DNA from: Persicitalea sp038242095
GTDB lineage: Bacteria > Bacteroidota > Bacteroidia > Cytophagales > Spirosomataceae
Reading direction: 5' to 3'
Length of the DNA: 11,278 nucleotides
Assembly (NCBI GenBank): GCA_038242095.1
Contig: JBBSSJ010000150.1
Span: 1-11,278, forward strand
The notes beneath the pieces were generated by a model. It was not told the origin of the DNA. It worked only from the letters and a program-made list of their open reading frames with translations, and did no database searches. The stretch's first letter is position 1; the number at the start of each line of letters is the position of its first letter. The position numbers and the translations under genes were made by a program. Below are positions 7,214 through 11,278 of this stretch, one piece after another.

Positions 7214-7221
7214 CAAAGTTA
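7214..7221 (-). promoter_or_regulatory. Candidate -7 element for isocitrate dehydrogenase
   Basis: On the minus strand this reads TAACTTTG, an exact match to TAnnTTTG, about 78 nt upstream of the dehydrogenase ATG. No TTG or TTTG is found 19-21 nt upstream, so the -33 half is missing or weak. The predicted leader is about 70 nt. Confidence 0.45.
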
Positions 7222-7302
7222 AGAACCTATTTGTTGTAAGTACCGGCGTTGATGGCCATGCACTGTAAATAAGCTTGCCAATAAAAATATTGCAAACCAA
7301 CT

Positions 7303-7334
7303 TTTGGGAAAACCCGTTGATTTCCTTAATTTTG
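7303..7334 (+). promoter_or_regulatory. Promoter of rpsL-rpsG
   Basis: TTTG at 7303-7306 is followed after 20 nt by TAATTTTG at 7327-7334, an exact fit to the Bacteroidota primary sigma consensus. Transcription should start near 7340-7342 (CGA), just before a run of six T residues, giving a leader of about 68 nt before the rpsL ATG. The fusA promoter has the same spacing and downstream block. Confidence 0.75.
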
Positions 7335-7408
7335 CAGTCCGATTTTTTCACAAAAACTGTATCAATACATCAGAACGGTTCCTTAATCGTTCAAAATCAA
7401 ATCGTTAA

Positions 7409-7825
7409 ATGCCTACTATTTCACAATTGGTCCGTAAAGGACGCGAAAAAATGACGTGGAAGTCCAAGTCTCCGGCCTTGGATTCCTGCCCGCAGCGTCG
7501 CGGCGTGTGCACTCGCGTGTACACCACGACGCCCAAGAAGCCCAACTCGGCCCTCCGTAAGGTGGCTCGTGTGCGCCTCAGCAACCAGAAAGAAGTAAAC
7601 GCCTACATCCCCGGTGAAGGCCACAACCTGCAGGAGCACTCCATCGTGCTGATTCGCGGCGGCCGGGTAAAAGATCTGCCCGGTGTGCGTTACCACATCA
7701 TCCGGGGTGCATTGGATACCTCCGGTGTCAACGGCCGCAAGCAGCGCCGCTCCAAGTACGGCGCAAAGCGTCCGAAGCCAGGGCAACCCGCCGCAGCACC
7801 AGCCAAAGGCGGTAAGAAGAAGTAA
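7409..7825 (+). CDS. rpsL: 30S ribosomal protein S12
   Basis: This decoding-centre protein of the 30S subunit has 138 residues. Hallmark sequences are TTTPKKPNSALRKVARVRL (39-57) and PGEGHNLQEHSIVLIRGGR (68-86), then VKDLPGVRYH. Lys43 and Lys88 (Lys42 and Lys87 in the usual E. coli numbering) are unchanged, so the common streptomycin-resistance substitutions are absent. Asp89 is the site methylthiolated by RimO in other bacteria. The C-terminus extends about 14 residues past E. coli S12 with a Pro/Ala/Gly/Lys-rich tail ending GGKKK. The ATG at 7409 is preceded by an A/T-rich leader without Shine-Dalgarno sequence. It heads a two-gene unit with rpsG, 128 nt downstream. Confidence 0.98.
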   Translation: MPTISQLVRKGREKMTWKSKSPALDSCPQRRGVCTRVYTTTPKKPNSALRKVARVRLSNQKEVNAYIPGEGHNLQEHSIVLIRGGRVKDLPGVRYHIIRGALDTSGVNGRKQRRSKYGAKRPKPGQPAAAPAKGGKKK

Positions 7826-7953
7826 TACCGTGACTGTCTTGACTTTTTAGAAGGAAATATTCTTTGCTATAAAAGGGAAGTAATCCCGCTCGGCGACGCG
7901 CGGGGTGAATAAGTTGCCAAAACGAAACCTAATTTTAAAAACAACAAGTACTC
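7826..7953 (+). promoter_or_regulatory. rpsL-rpsG intercistronic region with alternative hairpins
   Basis: This gap is unusually long for neighbouring ribosomal genes. GGGA (7875-7878) can pair with TCCC (7884-7887), or CCCGC (7885-7889) can pair with GCGGG (7900-7904). The two stems share bases 7885-7887 and exclude each other. In E. coli the S12-S7 intercistronic RNA binds S7 for translational feedback, so a similar role is possible but not shown. A degenerate promoter-like TATTCTTTG also lies here, one base too long for the -7 consensus and badly spaced. Confidence 0.35.
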
Positions 7954-8421
7954 ATGAGGAAGTCAAAACCAAAAAAGCGGTACATCCTGCCTGACCCAAA
8001 GTTCCGGGACGTGCAAGTGACCAAGTTTGTAAATAACCTGATGATGGACGGTAAGAAAAGCACCGCCTTCACCATTTTTTACGACGCGATTGAATTGATC
8101 GAAAAGAAAACCAGCGACAGCGGTCTGGAATTGTTCCGTAAGGCGCTGAACAACGTAACACCTGGCGTGGAAGTGAAAAGCCGCCGCGTGGGTGGCGCTA
8201 CTTTCCAGGTACCTACCGAAGTTCGCCCCGAGCGTAAGAATTCTTTAGGCATGAAATGGCTCATCAGCTACGCCCGCAAGCGCGGCGAAAAGACGATGAT
8301 GGACCGCCTGGCCGCCGAGATTATGGCTGCCGCCAAAGGTGAAGGTGCTGCCGTGAAGAAGAAAGATGATACGCACCGCATGGCTGAGGCCAACAAGGCG
8401 TTCTCTCACTTCCGTTTCTAG
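7954..8421 (+). CDS. rpsG: 30S ribosomal protein S7
   Basis: S7 nucleates assembly of the 30S head and contacts the E-site tRNA. The protein is 155 residues, normal for bacteria. Family sequences include MRKSKPKKRYILPDPKF at the N-terminus, the beta-hairpin region VKSRRVGGATFQVPTEVRPE (74-93) and the C-terminal HRMAEANKAFSHFRF. The ATG at 7954 follows an A-rich leader without Shine-Dalgarno sequence. It is the last gene of the rpsL unit: a strong intrinsic terminator begins 28 nt after the stop. Confidence 0.98.
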   Translation: MRKSKPKKRYILPDPKFRDVQVTKFVNNLMMDGKKSTAFTIFYDAIELIEKKTSDSGLELFRKALNNVTPGVEVKSRRVGGATFQVPTEVRPERKNSLGMKWLISYARKRGEKTMMDRLAAEIMAAAKGEGAAVKKKDDTHRMAEANKAFSHFRF

Positions 8422-8448
8422 GATTTAAGTTTTTTGAAAAAAATCGGG

Positions 8449-8483
8449 AAAGCCCGCTTCGCAAGGAGCGGGCTTTTTGTTTT
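8449..8483 (+). terminator. Strong intrinsic terminator after rpsG
   Basis: AAAGCCCGCT (8449-8458) and AGCGGGCTTT (8467-8476) form a perfect 10-bp stem with an 8-nt loop, followed by TTGTTTT. This is the clearest terminator in the window and separates rpsL-rpsG from fusA. Because of the A-tract on the other side it could also work in the reverse direction, but no minus-strand gene needs it. Confidence 0.9.
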
Positions 8484-8503
8484 AGGCATTCTTGAGAATG
8501 CTT
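8484..8503 (+). repeat. Second hairpin between the rpsG terminator and the fusA promoter
   Basis: GCATTC (8486-8491) and GAATGC (8496-8501) are perfect arms around TTGA, extendable by a G-U and an A-T pair to 8484-8503. No T-tract follows, so it is not a standard terminator. It ends about 32 nt upstream of the fusA -33 element and could be an operator-like site or a 3'-end stabiliser. Confidence 0.4.
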
Positions 8504-8534
8504 CCCAGTATCTTAAAGAAAAAATAAACACGCT

Positions 8535-8566
8535 ATTGTTTTTCAAAATAAAAAATCTTAATTTTG
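8535..8566 (+). promoter_or_regulatory. Promoter of fusA
   Basis: ATTG at 8535-8538 is followed after 20 nt by TAATTTTG at 8559-8566, again an exact Bacteroidota -7 element. The start should lie near 8572-8574 (CGA), right before a run of seven T residues, leaving a leader of about 93 nt. It sits downstream of the rpsG terminator, so fusA is independently transcribed. Confidence 0.72.
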
Positions 8567-8581
8567 CGACTCGATTTTTTT

Positions 8582-8618
8582 AAAAGGTGGGTACTAGCTA
8601 CACTAACCCGCCCCTTTT
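8582..8618 (+). promoter_or_regulatory. Hairpin in the fusA 5' leader
   Basis: Outer arms AAAAGG (8582-8587) and CCTTTT (8613-8618) enclose GGGT (8589-8592) pairing with ACCC (8606-8609), then TAG (8595-8597) with CTA (8603-8605) around a 5-nt loop. The interrupted stem starts about 10 nt into the predicted transcript and ends 47 nt before the fusA ATG. No U-tract follows beyond the stem itself. It may stabilise the mRNA or regulate EF-G synthesis; no known riboswitch is recognised. Confidence 0.4.
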
Positions 8619-8665
8619 CAGCCGCATTACATTTAGTAACAGACCTATAAAAATTCACCACCAGT

Positions 8666-10789
8666 ATGGCACGTGATTTAAGATTGACCCGGAATATCGG
8701 GATTGCCGCTCACATCGACGCGGGCAAAACTACCACCACCGAGCGTATTTTGTACTACGCGGGCGTAAGCCATAAGATTGGTGAAGTACACGACGGTGCC
8801 GCCACCATGGACTGGATGGAGCAGGAGCAGGAGCGGGGTATCACGATTACCTCCGCCGCTACGACGGTCGATTGGATGTACCGCGATGAGAAATACCATA
8901 TCAACATCATCGATACCCCCGGTCACGTGGATTTCACGGTGGAAGTGAACCGTTCCCTCCGTGTTTTGGACGGATTGGTTTTCCTTTTCAGCGCCGTCGA
9001 CGGCGTCGAGCCGCAGTCGGAGACCAACTGGCGTCTGGCCAACAACTACAACGTTGCCCGTATCGGCTTTGTAAACAAAATGGACCGTTCCGGGGCCGAT
9101 TTCCTGATGGTTTGCAATCAGGTAAAGGAAATGCTCGGTAGCTACGCCGTGCCTTTGCAATTGCCGATCGGCGCTGAGGATGACTTCCGGGGCGTGGTCG
9201 ATCTGATCAACTTCCGAGGTATCGAGTGGAATGAAGAGGATAAGGGCATGACCTTTAAAGAAGTGCCCATTCCTGAGGACATGATCGAGGAAGCCAAAGA
9301 GTGGCGCGAGAAGTTGCTTGAAGCCGTTGCCGAGTTTGACGACACGCTGATGGAGAAATACTTCGACGATCCCGCTTCAATTTCGGAAGATGAAATCCTG
9401 GCTGCGCTGCGCGCCGCAACCATCAGCATGAAGATTGTGCCGATGGTGTGTGGTTCATCCTTTAAGAACAAAGGCGTACAGACGATGCTTGACTATGTGA
9501 TGGCGATTTTGCCTTCACCCCTGGATCGCGGTACTATTATCGGAACCGACCCCCGCACGGAGCAAGAAACTACGCGCAATGCCGATGGTGGTGATCCATT
9601 CTGTGCTCTGGCATTCAAAATTGCTACGGACCCTTACGTTGGACGCCTATGCTTCATTCGCTCTTATTCTGGAACGCTGGAATCGGGCTCTTATGTCTTG
9701 AACAATCGTTCGGGCAACAAAGAGCGGATCTCACGTATTTTCCAAATGCACGCCAACAAGCAAAATCAAATTGACCGCCTCGAAGCCGGTGATATTGGTG
9801 CTGTGGTTGGTTTCAAAGATATCAAAACGGGCGACACGCTGTCCGACGAGAAGAATCCGATCGTTCTTGAGTCGATGGTATTCCCTGAGCCGGTTATCGG
9901 CTACGCCATTGAGCCTAAGAAATCGGTCGATCAGGACAAATTCGGTAACGCCATTGCCAAGCTGATCGAAGAGGATCCCACGCTGCAAGTCAACACGGAC
10001 GAGGAGACGGGCCAAACGATCATCCGCGGCATGGGTGAGCTGCACCTGGAAATCATTATCGAGCGGATGCGTCGCGAGTTCAAAGTAGAAGTGAACCAGG
10101 GCGCACCCCAGGTTGCGTACAAGGAAGCACTCACCAAGACTTTCGATCACCGCGAAGTATACAAGAAGCAAACGGGTGGTCGCGGTAAATTTGCCGACAT
10201 CGCCTTTGAAATCGGACCACGCGACGACGCCGAAGAGGGCAAAGAAATTGAGCAGGGCTTACAGTTTGTCAACGGAATTGTGGGTGGTGTAATCCCCCGC
10301 GAGTTCATTCCTTCGATCCAGAAGGGCTTCGCCGACGCCATGAACAACGGTCCTTTGGCCGGTTATCCACTTGATTCGATGAAAGTGCGCCTGTACCATG
10401 GCTCTTTCCACGATGTAGACTCCGACTCCTTCTCTTTTGAGATGGCCGCTCGGATCGGCTTCAAAGAATCAGCCCGTCACGCTGGGGCCAAGTTGCTCGA
10501 ACCCATCATGGGCGTCGAAGTAGTTTCTCCTGAAGAATACACGGGTCCCATCACGGGCGACTTGAACCGTCGCCGCGGTGTTATGAAAGGCATGGATACC
10601 AAAGCCGGTTCACAAGTGGTTAAGGCTGATGTGCCCCTGTCTGAATTGTTCGGCTACGTGACCGACCTTCGTACGATCACTTCGGGTCGTGCTACGGCTA
10701 GCCTCACCTTCTCGCACTATGACATTATTCCTTCCGGCCTGGCCGATGGCGTGATCACGAAAGCGAAAGGTGGCGCGGTGAATGCTTAG
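8666..10789 (+). CDS. fusA: Translation elongation factor G
   Basis: EF-G (707 residues) is the GTPase that drives tRNA-mRNA translocation and, with RRF, ribosome recycling. GTP-binding motifs are intact: AHIDAGKTTTTE (15-26), RGITIT (57-62), DTPGH (83-87, including catalytic His87) and NKMD (137-140). Domain II, III and V regions follow in normal order. Domain IV near residue 577 has YHGSFHDVDSD, whose tip residues enter the A site. Length and the N-terminal MARDLRLTRNIGI match housekeeping EF-G, so this is the primary copy rather than the divergent EF-G2 class. The ATG lacks a Shine-Dalgarno sequence. It has its own promoter and is followed after 184 nt by rpsJ; no tuf gene lies between them. 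Confidence 0.98.
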   Translation: MARDLRLTRNIGIAAHIDAGKTTTTERILYYAGVSHKIGEVHDGAATMDWMEQEQERGITITSAATTVDWMYRDEKYHINIIDTPGHVDFTVEVNRSLRVLDGLVFLFSAVDGVEPQSETNWRLANNYNVARIGFVNKMDRSGADFLMVCNQVKEMLGSYAVPLQLPIGAEDDFRGVVDLINFRGIEWNEEDKGMTFKEVPIPEDMIEEAKEWREKLLEAVAEFDDTLMEKYFDDPASISEDEILAALRAATISMKIVPMVCGSSFKNKGVQTMLDYVMAILPSPLDRGTIIGTDPRTEQETTRNADGGDPFCALAFKIATDPYVGRLCFIRSYSGTLESGSYVLNNRSGNKERISRIFQMHANKQNQIDRLEAGDIGAVVGFKDIKTGDTLSDEKNPIVLESMVFPEPVIGYAIEPKKSVDQDKFGNAIAKLIEEDPTLQVNTDEETGQTIIRGMGELHLEIIIERMRREFKVEVNQGAPQVAYKEALTKTFDHREVYKKQTGGRGKFADIAFEIGPRDDAEEGKEIEQGLQFVNGIVGGVIPREFIPSIQKGFADAMNNGPLAGYPLDSMKVRLYHGSFHDVDSDSFSFEMAARIGFKESARHAGAKLLEPIMGVEVVSPEEYTGPITGDLNRRRGVMKGMDTKAGSQVVKADVPLSELFGYVTDLRTITSGRATASLTFSHYDIIPSGLADGVITKAKGGAVNA

Positions 10790-10973
10790 AATTGAGCAGG
10801 GCGCCCCGTGGCGAAAAAAGAGAATGGATGAAAGGAAGAAAGGAAAGCTTATTATTCAATCTCTTTCGACAGACATAAAAATAAAATTCATCGGCGAAGC
10901 AAATGGTTCTTTCGTTGGTGGGAGTTCGTCGGGAACGGACATGATTTTATGAACCAGTATACAAATCATTAGA
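10790..10973 (+). other. fusA-rpsJ intergenic gap
   Basis: No TAnnTTTG element and no hairpin with a following T-tract is visible, so read-through from fusA into rpsJ is the simplest reading. The gap holds a purine-rich stretch at 10812-10849, and CGCC (10804-10807) paired with GGCG (10812-10815) followed by A residues, which is not a terminator. No credible small ORF is seen. Confidence 0.4.
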
Positions 10974-11278
10974 ATGAATCAGAAAATTCGCATCAAGCTG
11001 AAATCGTTTGACCACATGCTGGTCGATGCTTCGGCGGAGAAAATTGTTAAGGCAGTAAAGGCGACGGGTGCTGTGATTAGCGGTCCCATCCCGCTTCCTA
11101 CTAAAATAGAAAAATTCACGGTACTGCGCTCGCCGCACGTCAATAAGAAGTCGCGAGAGCAATTCCAACTGTGCACGTACAAGCGCCTGGTGGATATTTT
11201 CTCTTCGAGCGCTAAAACCGTCGACGCCCTCATGAAGCTGGAATTGCCCAGCGGTGTAGACGTCGAGATTAAAGTATA
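10974..11278 (+). CDS. rpsJ: 30S ribosomal protein S10 (cut at or next to its stop)
   Basis: The ATG at 10974 opens a frame of 101 complete codons with two bases (TA) left at the window edge. S10 signatures are clear: IRIKLKSFDH (6-15), GPIPLPTKIEKFTVLRSPHV (37-56) and KTVDALMKLELPSGVDVEIK (81-100). Bacterial S10 is usually about 101-103 residues and E. coli S10 ends just after the same region, so the trailing TA is probably the start of the stop codon and the protein is essentially complete. S10 sits in the 30S head and, with NusB, also serves in transcription antitermination. It normally heads the S10 operon (rplC, rplD, rplW and onward), which should continue to the right. Confidence 0.96.
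   Translation, partial: MNQKIRIKLKSFDHMLVDASAEKIVKAVKATGAVISGPIPLPTKIEKFTVLRSPHVNKKSREQFQLCTYKRLVDIFSSSAKTVDALMKLELPSGVDVEIKV

Noticed and set aside
7136..7351. 71-codon minus-strand ORF overlapping the icd start
   Set aside because: It spans the consensus rpsL promoter and the divergent control region, and the protein has no recognisable features. The ATGA-like overlap with the icd start is tempting but the composition looks non-coding.
7373..7392. GAACG/CGTTC hairpin in the rpsL leader
   Set aside because: Only 5 bp with a 10-nt loop in AT-rich sequence; not distinguishable from chance.
8678..9160. 160-codon minus-strand ORF inside fusA
   Set aside because: Antisense shadow of the highly conserved EF-G GTPase domain.
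10800..10820. GGGCGCCC palindrome and CGCC/GGCG stem after fusA as a terminator
   Set aside because: Followed by A residues on the plus strand, and on the minus strand the T-run precedes the stem; neither orientation gives a terminator.
1..11278. Search for a defence island, CRISPR array, mobile element, tRNA or rRNA
   Set aside because: All substantial coding sequence is accounted for by housekeeping, envelope and repair genes; no array, transposase, integrase, terminal repeats or tRNA cloverleaf was seen.

Overview
The window looks like core chromosome from a Bacteroidota bacterium, most likely order Cytophagales (a Spirosoma- or Dyadobacter-like lineage; the order is an inference). Three things support this. 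Predicted promoters match the Bacteroidota consensus (TTG or TTTG, about 20 nt, then TAnnTTTG). The clear genes lack Shine-Dalgarno sequences and have A/T-rich leaders. One OmpA-family lipoprotein has the domain layout of the type IX secretion protein PorE. I see no phage, transposon, CRISPR array, tRNA or rRNA gene.

Layout. Positions 2-454 (+) hold the C-terminal end of an SGNH/GDSL hydrolase cut by the window edge. It converges with four genes on the minus strand. Read in the direction of transcription (right to left) these are an isocitrate dehydrogenase (7136-5673), a PorE-like OmpA lipoprotein (5526-3499), an M23 (LytM-type) peptidase lipoprotein (3305-1953) and a DASH-family cryptochrome/photolyase (1881-457). 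From 7409 rightward the plus strand carries the str/S10 ribosomal region: rpsL (S12), rpsG (S7), fusA (EF-G) and rpsJ (S10), the last cut by the window end at or next to its stop codon.

How the parts work together. The 272-bp gap at 7137-7408 is a divergent control region serving isocitrate dehydrogenase leftward and rpsL rightward. A strong intrinsic terminator after rpsG and a separate fusA promoter split the str operon into rpsL-rpsG and fusA(-rpsJ...). The rpsL and fusA promoters share a near-identical block that runs past the likely transcription start into a T-tract. The two lipoproteins are envelope proteins: one predicted to bind peptidoglycan, the other to cut it. The photolyase-family gene and the dehydrogenase look like ordinary neighbours rather than partners.

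Nothing here looks like an undescribed multi-gene system. The points most worth a second look are the predicted NAD+ preference of the dehydrogenase, the PorE-like architecture, the shared rpsL/fusA promoter block, several leader or intercistronic hairpins, and an inverted repeat that fills the spacer of the candidate OmpA-gene promoter.
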